From positions 461,501 through 525,500 of the forward strand of contig JAIGNY010001629.1 of assembly GCA_020152595.1 (NCBI GenBank): 64,000 bases of DNA. Direction: 5' to 3'. This DNA comes from Chiridota heheva. Taxonomy: Eukaryota; Echinodermata; Holothuroidea; Apodida; Chiridotidae. Shown here piece after piece: positions 11,410-23,699 of this stretch. Made by a program: the position numbers and the translations under genes. The notes beneath the pieces were generated by a model. That model was not told where the DNA came from. It worked only from the letters and a program-made list of their open reading frames with translations, and ran no database searches. Positions within the stretch are counted from its first letter, which is position 1, and each line of letters opens with the position of its first letter.

Positions 11410-13680
11410 TAATGTTTCCTTTGTATTTTAATTAATTCCATCTGGCAATTCAATTAATATCATGCTGTTTATGGACCTGAAATACAAAACCCTATCCTAA
11501 ATCTCCTTCCCTGAAACCATACAAATGATCAAATATCTCAACACGGGTGACAACAAATGTCAACATGATTATCATCCAAGAAACTTGTGATTTTACCATT
11601 ATAATCAAAAGAGCTAGAACCACTATTTCCTCAAAACTTTCAAGATACAGCTTCTAAAGGCTCTGTAAATCTGCGTACGATTTCGTTCAATAATATACAC
11701 AGAGTACACAACATCAAAACTGAGCACCTAGTTCAGTTTCCATAATTCCCAAACCCACTCTTGAAAACTTACTATCATGGCTTATTGAATAAGGTCAATT
11801 TCAATTCCATGTAGGACCACATGGCGTCCAGCTGTCCCTGAGACAGATAATCAATTCTTTATTAGGCTGGAATAAAACTAAGTACGCCGTAAACTTATTC
11901 TACTGACTACTCATGCAAGTTCAAATTATTGTGGGCCTCACAATTTTCTTTGCTTAAAATATATTGGTTATATTTTCTAGCTAGGCTGCAAAACATGAGC
12001 CTGAGTAATATTCTGAGGAAAGAACAGAATCATGACATATATTGCCTACGGTTTATTTTTCTTTGAACTACAGACGGGCCAACCCTACAGGTTATATGAG
12101 GGAAAAAAATACTGTTTATTACTGGATATTAGATAGCAAAACCTGCAGATACTAAGAAGCAAAAACAGCAAACAGAAGCATGTGGGAGTTTCAGCAATGG
12201 AATGTTTGTTTGTTTAACTGATGAGGGCTTGACAGAACAATGACAGCGAGGGTCAAATTGTGCCTGAGAGGTACGTGAGATCAATAATAACTCAAATGCA
12301 TGAATCAATTTCTTTATCAGCAAATTCTTGCAACAATTTTCTGTGATTTTTGGCAACATATCTATTTACAGTATTTTGAAGCTTTTCTTTGTTACTTTTT
12401 TTTTTTGTTACAACAAAACAAAAACAGAAAAAAGCAGAAAAAAATAAATGATTCTAATTTAGGTAAACTGTTTCAAGTATGTGGTGCAGCAAATGAGGAC
12501 CTCTCCCCCACTTCTGATTTACCTTATATTCCTTGAGAAGGGACAAATTAATAAGATTCGAGATGGATTATACATGAAAATTCCAATGTCGTATTCCTGT
12601 TGATGTGTGATACGTATACAGCAGATTTGTGGGTAACATTCTAAAAGTGGTGTGTTCGTTGAGATTTAGGAATATGTATTCATAAAGGGATCTATACAGT
12701 CTACTTAATATTTGAATAACTTTTTGGAAACATTAATTGCACATGTTAGGTCACATTAAGCTAGCAGAATACTCTTAGCTTAGTAGCTAATATATGCTTT
12801 TGGTTGGTCAATTACCAGCTGTTGATATGTTGCTTTCTGCAAGCTCGATAAAACTTCTAACGAGTTGTATATAAGTTATTTTTCACGGTTCTGAATAAAG
12901 GTGTCGAAAATCTTCTGCCGAAAAATTGTGACAGAAATAATATTAGTGTAGGAAATATGTCTTTTATATGCTCACACTTTACAACCCATATTTCCCCTTG
13001 TGCCATTTAATGCACTACCCATCACACAATTACATGGGGGTGATGTTCTTAGAGCATTAAGACAACAAACGTTGCGGTCAGACACTTACACTGTCCACAT
13101 ATACTTTCACATACTGAAGAAATTTAAAAAAAAAAAATTTTGTTCTTTTTTATTAATCAAATATGTCTTCCTACTAATTCCCATTTTTCTCGTTGTTTTA
13201 ACAACTGGGACCAATTGGCTTTTTTGCAGGTCTGCTGAAACTCTTCACAACTTTGTAAATGTTCCATGTGCAAGCATCTGCATCTACTAAACATATGCAA
13301 CTTAAAAAGGGTGCCAATAGTGATAAGGATATTAGTTTTGTTGAGCTGACCAAAAGATCACCATTTCTGTGAGGGATCTACTGAAAAATCACTCTGACAC
13401 ACTTTAATTTTGAAATGGTTAAATACAATTCTTTTAACCAAACAAAATCCAGGTTCAAGTTAACATTTAGGCAAGTGTTCTTACCACCAGATTAATATAC
13501 CATAATACAAAAGTGAAGCAAGCTGCATGACAAGCAATCCATTAGCTGAGGATCAAATCCTGAGTGGACTGAATATCCAGAGGATCCGATCCAAACCAAG
13601 TATTCCTACATGAGCACACGCATAATCATTATTTCTCAATATACACAGATACATGAGAAATAATCTATAGAAGAAGAAAG
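11410..13680. other. No recognised feature
   Basis: AT-rich DNA with short A and T runs (12398, 13125). None of the short open frames has a recognisable domain or plausible codon bias. Confidence 0.5.
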
Positions 13681-13690
13681 TTATATGTTA

Positions 13691-13935
13691 CAGTGTTCAC
13701 ACTAGAGTTTATTTTTTTTTTTTGGGGGAGGATTTTTCCCCTGTGTAATTTTTTTTAAGGGTTTTTTTTTTTTTTTTTTTTTAAATTTGGCTGCTATTTT
13801 TTTTTTTTAATATATATTTATTTTATCCCCAGCCATTTTTTTTTTTTTTTTTTGGAATTTCCCCTTCAATTATTTTGAGGGGGAATTTGATAATATGCAC
13901 GAATCTCACAATTACGCATCTTAATGTGAACACTG
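13691..13935. mobile_element. hAT-like MITE
   Basis: The terminal inverted repeats begin CAGTGTTCACA at 13691 and end TGTGAACACTG at 13935. They are flanked by an 8 bp duplication ATATGTTA (13683-13690 and 13936-13943). An 8 bp duplication with CAGTG termini is characteristic of the hAT superfamily. The 245 bp interior is mostly T runs and codes for nothing. Confidence 0.8.
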
Positions 13936-14906
13936 ATATGTTATATGTTATGAAGTGTATGATTTTATATCTCTATCAGTACACAAATCAATGATGTCAA
14001 CACTTCACAACGGTTCCTAATTCAGTTTATGAAATTGTTCCTTTCACAACCCCACCCAATGCAGCCATGATGCTATTACATGAAGGGTGAGGGAGGTGGG
14101 ATGAAGGTGGGGAGAATGATGGATGTAGCCACAGTGGTTGACCATATGGTTAACCCCCTTCAACTTCTCCCCAAAACAAAAGGTTAGGTTCAGAAATAAT
14201 GCAAAAAAGACCAGAAAATTTGCTTAAATTTCCATATTTTGAGGAATAGCCATTAATTTTTTTACCCTCCAAACAGTTGAAGACTGCTATTTTGACACAA
14301 TCTTGAAGAGAAACAATTCAACTGGTAATGAATAAACAATTAAGTACAACACTTTTAAAGATAAGATTAGTTGATAGGTGCCATATTAGTTGATTACAAG
14401 TATAGTGTAAATGGCAAGTATTATTTCAGCTGTGATTTAACAAAGTTAGAAATGTATGTATATACAGAGATGTTAGAAGCAGCATGCAAATCTTAGCATT
14501 GTGTAATGGCGCTGTGAGAATACCAACCGGCACTGTGCGCAAGAGGGGGCTTCATGGCACCTCAAGCAAAGCATTGCTTCCCGCTGGCATCAAAAGAAAT
14601 ATCTTCACCTCCTTCAAATGCATGCCTATATAAGAGGATGCGGATAACAGGAAAGAGTGAAAAACAAGGAACAAAATTAAACATAACTCAAAAAGGAACT
14701 GCAAACAAACATAATATCAAGAGTAAGGGGCAACTATACGAGCATGTAGGCACTTTTTAGTTGAAAATTTAAACAATTGAGATCTTTTTGAGAAGTGTCA
14801 TATTTAAAAAAAAAATTTATTTTTACAAAATGCGTCACATTTGAGCAATGCTGTTTTTGAATGTACGCCATTTCATATTCGAAAAGTATACTAAAATTAG
14901 AGCTAT

Positions 14907-15690
14907 TTAAAGGATGCAGTGGTCCAGCATATTCATCTTATATGAAAGAGCACGTCAAAAGAAACAAAATGGTGGAGAAAGCATTCAAAAATCATATTCC
15001 GTTAAGGAAATATTCAAGTTTAAAGTTTGGTATCATTTCTGTAATAATTTCAGAATTTGAAATATCCAAAACGAGAGTTAATTTTGAATGCAGTAATTTG
15101 TAGAAAAGCTGTCTGAAAACAAAACTCTTGAAGATTTCAGAGGTCAATCATGTTTACCTTATATGAAAGAGGACTTCAAAAGAAACAAAATGGCGAAAAA
15201 AGCATTCAAAAATCTTATTCCCGTTATGGAGATATTTAAGTTTAAAATTTGGTATCATTTCTATAGAAACAACTGAAATCAGACTACTATTAATGTCATA
15301 GCCTCAGATTTTTAAAGTCTTTATGTAATCTTTCATATTTTTTCATTCAATTTTGTGACTTTAAAACCATGGGATATGTCAAAATAGTAAAACTGAATCT
15401 AGGATGAGTATTTATAATATAGCACCTGAAGAAAGTTTGAGGAAAAATAATTTAATAACTGAAAACATTAAATAAATTTTCTTTAAAATACATAAAGATT
15501 TTGAGGAATCAAACTAGTCTGATTTCAGTTGTTTCTACACAAATGATACCAAACTTTAAACTTGAATATCTCCTTAACGAAATATGAATTTTTAATGCTT
15601 TTTTTACCATTTTGTTTCTTTTGAAGTCTTCTTTCATATAAAATGAAGATGCTTCACCACTGAACTAGTCCTTTAATGCATTTTTTAAAA
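14907..15690. mobile_element. Fold-back element with duplicated left arm
   Basis: Left arm A (about 14907-15060) and left arm B (about 15155-15287) are direct copies of each other. Both are inverted relative to the right arm (about 15514-15660). All share TTCAAAAGAAACAAAATGG-like, AAAGCATT, GATATTCAAGTTTAAA-like and TTTGGTATCATTT blocks. Arm B and the right arm both end inward at AACTGAAATCAGACTA. The spacer of about 225 bp has no coding content. Confidence 0.7.
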
Positions 15691-16130
15691 AGATTTCACA
15701 TTTGACAAACAATTTTTGACAAATCACTAACATTTGAGTGACAATTTTTTCCTCAAAGAACACACCACAAGCCAGCTAGTGTACAGCTGTCCCCTTCTAC
15801 TAATATATACTATACATGGCAGATTATCTGTACTTTGAAAGAAAGATAAGAGGACAATGTTGAGTGACAGATCAAATTCAAAGACAAATTTTGGCAATCG
15901 TAGCCAATCACAGAAGACGACCACACCAAGAAAATGTCTTAAAGTCACAGGCTTCAAAATTTATAGGTCAGATATGAAATCTATACTTATTATGAGTAAA
16001 ATAAAATGAACAAGAAATCATCTCTAAAGTTTCTTAAAAAGTGCATTTAGGCTCACGAGTTATGGCTCATCGAAGTTCCATGCATATTATATGGTACCAT
16101 GACAACCACAGCACCATATCAAAGTGAATT

Positions 16131-16240
16131 CTCACCTCCATTATACCAAAAGAGAACTTTTATTTAAAAATTCCATACAAACATGAACTTTTATTTTGGA
16201 ATTCTCGCCTCCATTATACCAAAAGAGAACTTTTATTTTT
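16131..16240 (+). repeat. Direct repeat, about 70 bp period
   Basis: CTCCATTATACCAAAAGAGA followed by ACTTTTATTT occurs at about 16137 and again at about 16208, both preceded by GAATTCTC. Confidence 0.85.
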
Positions 16241-16621
16241 TTAAATTATACATATACATGTACTGTAGCATTGTGGTATACAAATTCAGACCCCTAGCTT
16301 GATTTAAAAAGAGGCAGGGTGCTAGACTTGTTAAGGGGCACATTATTGTGTGCGCAAAGTGCTGCATATTTTGGGTATGTAGTCACGGGGGCCCCTTAAG
16401 GCTCAATCCCTTGGTGAAGAAGCTCTGGGATTTAAGTTACAATCATGCATCTCAGAATGAAGCTATTCTGAATGATAAGGACTAGTCATTAGCCAAACCG
16501 GACAATTGCTTACTATGCTATCATTCTGTGTGCTGTATCCATGTAAGATATTTCATTTATGAGGCTAATTAAGATCATTAAGTTAAAACACACAAAAAAA
16601 TCTTTAAAAATTGTTTAAAAA

Positions 16622-16735
16622 TATTTTTCTCATGAGGGGCAGGGTGGGCCCCCAGGGAGCAGGGCGGACCCCCAGGGATGCAGGGCGAACCCACGGAGGG
16701 GCAGGGCAGACCCACGGAGGGGCGGGCGAGCCGCC
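16622..16735 (+). repeat. GC-rich minisatellite, about 20-23 bp units
   Basis: About five degenerate units of the type GGGGCAGGGCAGACCCACGG form a small GC-rich island in AT-rich DNA. Confidence 0.75.
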
Positions 16736-17539
16736 CCTGTGAAACATCAAAGCTAGGGGTCTGCAAATTGATCCCAATTGACATGCATTGGATAATCAAA
16801 TCTTCTGGTTTCCAAGAAGAAATTAATGCTCCACAAGTTTGCCACTGCAGAAACATTATAAGTAATGCTCAAACTTGACAACCCCTCTCTGAGCAATTTC
16901 CTTAAGGAGAATTTAGCCGTTTCGGGCTAGTAACACTTTTACTAAAATGATACAAAAGAATGGAGAGTAATCGATTTCACTGTGACTTGCTACATCATCT
17001 GTGTCATTCGGTGTAAAATTAAGAGCTGCATAAAATTAGCTTGAATTACTTTGACAGTGTATTTTGTACAAATTTGCTATCATCACCAAGCATTGAAGCA
17101 ATTACCCTTGTATTCAATTACCCTGCAGCATCATTAATTGTGAGTAAATTAAACTACAACCATTAAAGGCTCTAAAACATAAACATATTGAGAAAAAATC
17201 TATGAAAGGAAATGATATCAAATTTGTCAATATTAACAATTCATCAGTTTATCAATAATTAGACAGTTATGCTTAAATAACAATATTGAAATATTTTGAT
17301 ATCATACATCATAATATTTACAGTATACATGTGATACTGAACTTGGCTTTGTAGTGGTACATTCATAATTAATTCAAACTTCTGATTTTGTTTCCAAAAT
17401 TTTGAAATTGGCAGAAAATATCAATCTATACGAATTTATGCAATAATTTATACATATCATCCTAAGCAAAATAATAAAAGTCCAATGGCAAAAGTAATTT
17501 GAAATAATGACTTGTATACAAAAACAAAGATGGTACTGA

Positions 17540-17760
17540 TAAGAACAATTTGTGAGAGAAGATGGAAAAAATCAGACATAATTTACAAAGAGATGCCACC
17601 AATAATTCAAGGGTAGCTTTGTCCTGGACACCAGATGGGTGAAGAAAAAAAAAAGGCAAGCCAAAAACAACTTGGGAGGCAAATGGTAAAGGAGTGGCCC
17701 AAAACAGGAAGAGATGAATCTCTGTGCTGAAGGCCTCAATCTCCACTTGAAGAGAAGGGA
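17540..17760 (+). mobile_element. LINE remnant: RTE-like reverse transcriptase C-terminus
   Basis: In broken frames the + strand gives RRWKKSDIIYKEMPP (about 17550), then VALSWTPDG (about 17606) followed by a stop, and KKKGKPKTTWE in another frame. This order (RRWKWIGH...MPP, ALSWTPDGKRKRGRPKTTW) is the common C-terminal tail of RTE-type endonuclease/reverse transcriptases. Only the tail is present and it is frameshifted. The 138-codon frame on the opposite strand (17462-17878) is a shadow. Confidence 0.65.
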
Positions 17761-17879
17761 ACAGTGATTGAGTGAGTGACACAAATTTATGAGCAAGATA
17801 CGTAATGGCATGATAGAATAAATACGTAATTGATTCTGTATTTTGATACCAATATGTTTTTTCCCAAATATGTATCAAT

Positions 17880-19255
17880 GTTGGTGAAATGGCAGTATCA
17901 CCTAAGTTCCAAATACCAATAAAATCAACTCAAAACTTGAAAGAGAAAGAAATAAGCAGAACATTAAACTTAATTTACAATGTGTATAGAAATTAACAAT
18001 GTAAAAAAGTAAGGAATGAGTTGCAAAATGACATGCTAAAACAAAACCTGCAAATCATACTGCAAAATATGCATGTCAAAATAATGCAACAATCAGGGTT
18101 CATGCAACATACTGTATAGAGGGATTTTATCACATGACTAACTTGACTGGAAGCCATTTTGCAGGTAGAGCATTGTTGCATTTCACAAGTCTTAATGCGT
18201 CCTCACACAGCTCAGTTACATCACACGTACTACAAACAAACTGCATGTTAACTACCTATGATACCTATTTATCTATAGAATGAATGAAAAACAGCTGTCC
18301 CATGAAATCAAACATTTGGACAAGACTTCTTTGGATCAATATAATTGGCAAAGTTAGCTGAAGCTGGAATGTAAGATCCTTACAAATTATCTCAGTATTT
18401 GTTGTGTTCGCCGGACACTCTGCATCGTAAGTACATAATCCCTACCTGTTCAGCGAAATTTACTGATTGCAGTTTTTTTTTTTTTTTTTTTTTTTCCCAA
18501 TTTAACTTCATATTTTCCTTAATTGTTTTATATTCACCAGGTATACGAAAAGTAAGTTTAACGTGAAAGCCAGCTCATTGTTCGCTATATTCAGACAAAG
18601 TCTACATCATCCTGATATAATGTGCTCGCTACAAATCCTAGTGCAAACATATTCAAGTCTAATTAAGTGTACAACAGACGACAAGTGTTCTTTTCCCTAA
18701 AAGTGGCGATATAAACAAAGTCATATGACCTCATGACATCAGCTGAAACATCCTGATTGAACAGTATACTCATAAGTTAAAAAAATTATGCACATATACA
18801 GTATCGAGAATTACTACTTAAATACAAAAGCAGCTAATCATTTGTAGTTGCTATCGTACTGTTGTAAAATCTTGACAAATCTAAACCTGGAGGAATTCTA
18901 AAGCATACCGTAGATGGATAATAACTAACAGTTCATTTCAAGCTTTTTATATTCAGCTCAAATTTCTTTAGCTGTCTGGCAGACTGCTCAACAAAGCTTT
19001 TCATTTAACTGCAAGGTCACTAACTGCACTTGTAAGTTTACTTAAAGTTCCCAAAAGTATTCATTATGTTCACAGATTGTTACTTAAGTGTTTTGACAGA
19101 AAACTTAAAATATTATTTCCATTTTGTTTCTTCTTTTTTTTTCCCCCAGAGTAACGAAGAAAGATGCTGTATCTTGAATCCTAATAGATCATAACACTTA
19201 TGCCATAGAAGTGAAATGAAATGCCATGATAACCTGGGGTGTGTGCTGATTAGGT
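17880..19255. other. No recognised feature
   Basis: AT-rich DNA with poly-T at 18473-18495. No exon or repeat is recognised. Confidence 0.5.
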
Positions 19256-19269
19256 TTGAAAAACCAAAC

Positions 19270-19750
19270 TGACGTCACGAAATGAGCCACACCAACCATA
19301 GCAACGCAGTAACTAGGTGGGACAAACAAACCTCAAATCCGCATTCATGCATGACCAACGCATTGACATTTAGATGTTCATGTGGCCTGCGGCAAGTTTT
19401 GATCTAATCATTGCACTTCTCCGGATCTTTAGAGTTTTTTACAAAAGGAATAAACACAATTATATGTTTGCTAACCATTCCGAGTAACGGAAAGGTTAAT
19501 TTACAAAGCCCGTAGCGGGCACGTATATATGTGCAATTTTTGTTCTCTATCTTGTTGTCACTCAGTCTGTGTTTGCAGAAATTTGTTTTGTTCAGTAAAT
19601 TGCATTCACTACATGAGCGTGTGCCGCTAGCTAGCTGTACTGTATCAGTACTGCATAGGAGTTTTGCCACAATAGTTACACAGATTTTATTGCTAGGCAA
19701 ATTCGTGCAGTGATTGGTTGAAACAGCTGTCAATCATCTAAGTTAGAGAG
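19270..19750 (+). repeat. Dispersed repeat of about 450 bp, copy 2
   Basis: Partner of 6865-7315 in the same orientation, with small indels. One is an insertion around 19520 (GTAGCGGGCACGTATATATG). Divergence suggests the pair is old. Confidence 0.8.
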
Positions 19751-20061
19751 GTTAATTGAAATCAAGGAGAGCTATTTAGATCCAAGCTCACTGCAAGCAG
19801 GTACAGTTTACCATGACCTACTAGCTTGTAAGCACGCACAAGGTTCATGATGAACACGTATGAGCTAACAGTCAACTTTTAGCATAAAAAACTTCACCAA
19901 TTACAAATAATTTCTTCTGATTGATTAAAGAGGCGATATCATCATATGTGCACAATATTTAGAATTCCTTTCAAATTTTTTTACTGGTTGAAATTTTTCT
20001 GTGCGATTCGTTGTCTTATATTGCAAGGTGTATAGTTATTTAAAACGCCCTGAAGGTCACC

Positions 20062-20150
20062 ACTTGAGTTAGCCCAGATTGGTTGCGGCGACCAAAACCA
20101 ATTTTTTTTCAAATCATGTCGTGAGTTCGAGCCCCGGTAGAATCGTTTAT
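20062..20150 (+). repeat. tRNA-like sequence (SINE head or pseudo-tRNA)
   Basis: An A-box-like TAGCCCAGATTGG lies at about 20071 and a B-box-like GAGTTCGAGCCCCGG at about 20124, at tRNA-like spacing. The anticodon arm region is interrupted by a T8 run, so it is not a functional tRNA. Confidence 0.55.
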
Positions 20151-20299
20151 TTTGACTTTTGCTTTCATCTTCTTCTTTTTCTTTCTCAGTAATTTTCATT
20201 TGGTGACTATCATTGTAGTATTATAATACTAAAATTTCACTTTCGCTTTCTGACAAAAAAGCATTGAAAAAAACAAATAAGCTTCTCGTCACAGTGACA

Positions 20300-22385
20300 T
20301 AATGCGCTGTGTATGTAATTCTGCACACACAACGTACATGCTAGTGTCTTGTTGTACTGTGTGGTACAAACAGACAGAGGATCAGATCTTGCCTCCACAA
20401 CCGGAAGTGACGTCAAAATATAGTTTCCCCCATTTTTACCGTGTTTTACTGAGCCGAGCCTCCCTCTTTAACCAACCAACCAACCACACAGGGCAAACCT
20501 CATGTCAGTCAATGTCAGAACATAACAATATTCTTAGAACATCAAGCAGTGATCACTGGACACACATCTCACGATCCACCAACTGTGAGCATCATCGATG
20601 GACACCAAGCACAAAACACACATCCACCACCTATGCAAAAAGCTCCTGGGGCTTTGTGATATATCATCCATCTCATACATAAACCGCCTCCACAAGACAT
20701 GAAACTAATGCATTATGAAATACATACCTCAGGCCCAAGGCAAACAAGATTAACTGAACACTTTACAAAAAGCCAAGAAATCTCAAGTTTCACGCTCCGA
20801 TCACGTTTATGGTCTTTCCATAATTTGTGGAATTATGGCGGCTTTTCGGCTAACTTGCAAAGCTTAATATCAGGTGAAATGTGCTGGTCTTAAGTGATCA
20901 AATATAGAATTTATGATGAATGGAAAGTAGTCTTAACAGGACAGTACTGTACTTACAATGTATATAGTCACAGAGTACATATCTGCCCTTTTTTTTTAGT
21001 TATTCATTCATGAATTTAATAACGGAAGTACCTTTTATACACTCAGTTTATATAAACACTGGAAATATTTTAAATTGCACTAAGTTTTTGAGCTAACTTT
21101 CTAAAAACAGAAAAATTTCTTCACTTTGATATATTGAAATTTCAAGTTATAAAAAAGAAGAAAAAAGTTCATACACAACGCGGTGGGAGGATGGGGGGGG
21201 GGGGGGTGGCACTCCCCTATGGTTACTTTGATGTAGCACATTTTTTCTTTGGAAGAATTTTAGGAATAAGTCAACTTGAAGCTGTAGAAAAGATATGCAA
21301 TAAACAATTATGACTAAATGATCATACTAAGCAAATAGGGCAAATGATTACTACTGTAACTATACAATATGTTGAGTTAGAAATTTGCTTCGTTTGTTCC
21401 ATCAATAAAATCAACCCCTGGTTTCCACGTAACTGCATTGAGGGCTTTTGGTCCCTTTTACGGTTAAACATTAATCTGCAGTACATCAAAATCTTATATG
21501 CTAGCTTGCAACCTGTACAAATTGTTTTTAAAAGAATCCACATAATCTTAATTGCATAGCATGTTCAACACATTCAAATCTGCTTCAAATATACTGTGTA
21601 AACACGCCTTTCCAAGAAAAAAAAAAAAATTGTCATTCATTTTGGTTTGATATGCCTTTAGCGTTTAATCATTGGTGACAAGATGAACAAACTATTTGAA
21701 TATCATCAGCGGTCAAGATGAGTGGTTCAATCCAGATTACTTTTCCACTGAAGAGGAGGTTGATTTTGTTGATATCATGAAAGTTTCTCCAAGGGAAGAG
21801 TAACCAAGCAAAGGTTTAATAAATATCATAAATCAGATTTAAGGAGATAGGAATAAGCAGCATAAACACAGACATTGGTTTAATCAGAAATCTTGTTTTG
21901 CTATGGGTCTTTTTTGCTCTTATTTTTTTTTGAAAATTGAGAATTATCATTTTTTCCTACTTTTTAAACAATTGAAGAAATATATAGCCTTGTACCTTTG
22001 GTAATCAAACCAGAACCCTGTACTTTTCGCATAAGGCATGACTCATTGCATCACACAGCCATGTACCACACTGCTGTTTACTGTATATAAACAAGCTTAA
22101 TGGTAATTTAATTCACTCAGAACTTACTCACTGGCCACAAATTTGGATGTATTATTATACAACTGCAATTCAAAAATGAAAGACTATTTTGAGTTCCTTG
22201 TAAGTGGTTATTCACATTTAAGAAACTTGGCCACTATTGCATCCGGAGCAGCCGTGCCTAGAGGGAACTGCATCATATCAGTATTTTTATCCACGACTGA
22301 GCTGCTAGAGCTTCATTATGCTTCAACAACTCTTTGAAGTGACATCTTGGTACAAATTAAAAATGAGATAATGCTTTAAACCCAG
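20300..22385. other. No recognised feature
   Basis: Holds a TGACGTCA octamer-like site at about 20408, a short (AACC)n at 20470-20487 and a poly-G run at 21195-21208. The 126-codon frame at 20302-20682 has no recognisable domain. Confidence 0.45.
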
Positions 22386-22389
22386 GTAT

Positions 22390-23400
22390 TTAAGTAATCA
22401 GAACCAAATGGTTTTGTGGTTCTGATGCTTTTTCATTTTCTATAAGGTGATTGATTTGCAAAATTTGTATTAACTGTCATGTCCTTGCATAGGACCTAAA
22501 ATGAAATATTTGTTCCATATTTATTCATAAGCCACACCCACCATGCAGATCAATACAAATGCTGACAACATTAGCAATTGCACAATAACCATAACAACAT
22601 TATCATATAGCAAGTATGATATAAAAACAGTTGCATGTTTATTCTATTTCAAGAATTTGTCAGTAAGCCCCGCCTACTCATTATGTTCATGACATCACTA
22701 CCACAATATTAGAACAAATGTACAGACCATGATCCCTGATATAAATCTAATAAATCATACATGAGATGCAGAATGATATTTACTTTATATTTAGGACATT
22801 CACATTAAGCCACGCCCACCATGCATATCAATGACATCTGCTGATAACATAAGCATGTACAAAATAACAAACAAAATTACCATGCCCAATATGACATAAA
22901 ATGGACATACAGTTGCTCATTTATCACTTTTGCAATTTTTTTACTTTAAGCTCTGCTCACTTGAAATGTGCATGGTACCACCAAAACCCACAAACAATAG
23001 GGCACATCTACAGACCAAGAATGATCGCATACCAAATATGACTTGAATTCAGTTTACCCTTCTTAAGATACCGTGTTCACAAGTTCTTTTCAGCAAAACC
23101 ATATTAAGCCCTGCCCACTACACATATTAATGAAATTCAATGTTTTTACACCATGAATATGTACACACTGGCTAACATGTTTATACCAAATGTGAAATAC
23201 AACAGACATGCAGTTGTTAAAATATGAACATTTCATGATTTTTACATTAAGCCCCGCGTACTCATTAATATGCATGACATCACCATCAAAAACTACAGGA
23301 CACATCTACAGAACACAGATTATCTGCGTACTAAATATGACATGAATCCAGTTTACCGTTCTTGAGATACCGTGTTTACAAGTTCTTTTCAGCAAAATCA
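22390..23400 (+). repeat. Dispersed AAGCCCCGCC repeat, copy 1
   Basis: Six units of roughly 130-155 bp. Most begin with a variant of TTAAGCCCCGCCTACTCATT, followed by ATATGCAT, CATGACATCAC, an AGGGCACATCTACAGACC-like block and GAGATACCGTG. The units and the leader (GCAAAATTTGTATTAACTGT at about 22457) recur in the same order at 53935-54840. The final unit alone recurs at 60868. Confidence 0.85.
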
Positions 23401-23699
23401 TCTGTTTTTAATATTTATGTGCTTATTATTATTTGAATGAATTGTGATAAAACAAATTAAATGAAATTTCATGTTATATTATATAACTTTATTTGGACTA
23501 CAAAAATTTAAGCAACAGAGTTGAACAGACTGCAGAAATGCTCTTGGGACTTTACTTTTTGTGATTATTTGTGGCTTTTTATACCAAGCAGCAGTATCAT
23601 ACTCACCCACCAATCAAGTCAATTTGAACACCAAGAAAGGTCAACAAAGGGGAGCAACACATACATGTACAAATTTTGAGAACCCAAAGAAGAGAAAAG

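Noticed and set aside
17462..17878. 138-codon minus-strand frame
   Set aside because: Antisense shadow of the RTE-like C-terminal remnant on the + strand.
20062..20150. Functional tRNA gene
   Set aside because: A and B boxes are present but the anticodon arm is replaced by a T run.
20302..20682. 126-codon + frame near a TGACGTCA site, possible first exon and promoter
   Set aside because: No domain, no splice pattern I could trust and no link to the minus-strand ABLIM gene.
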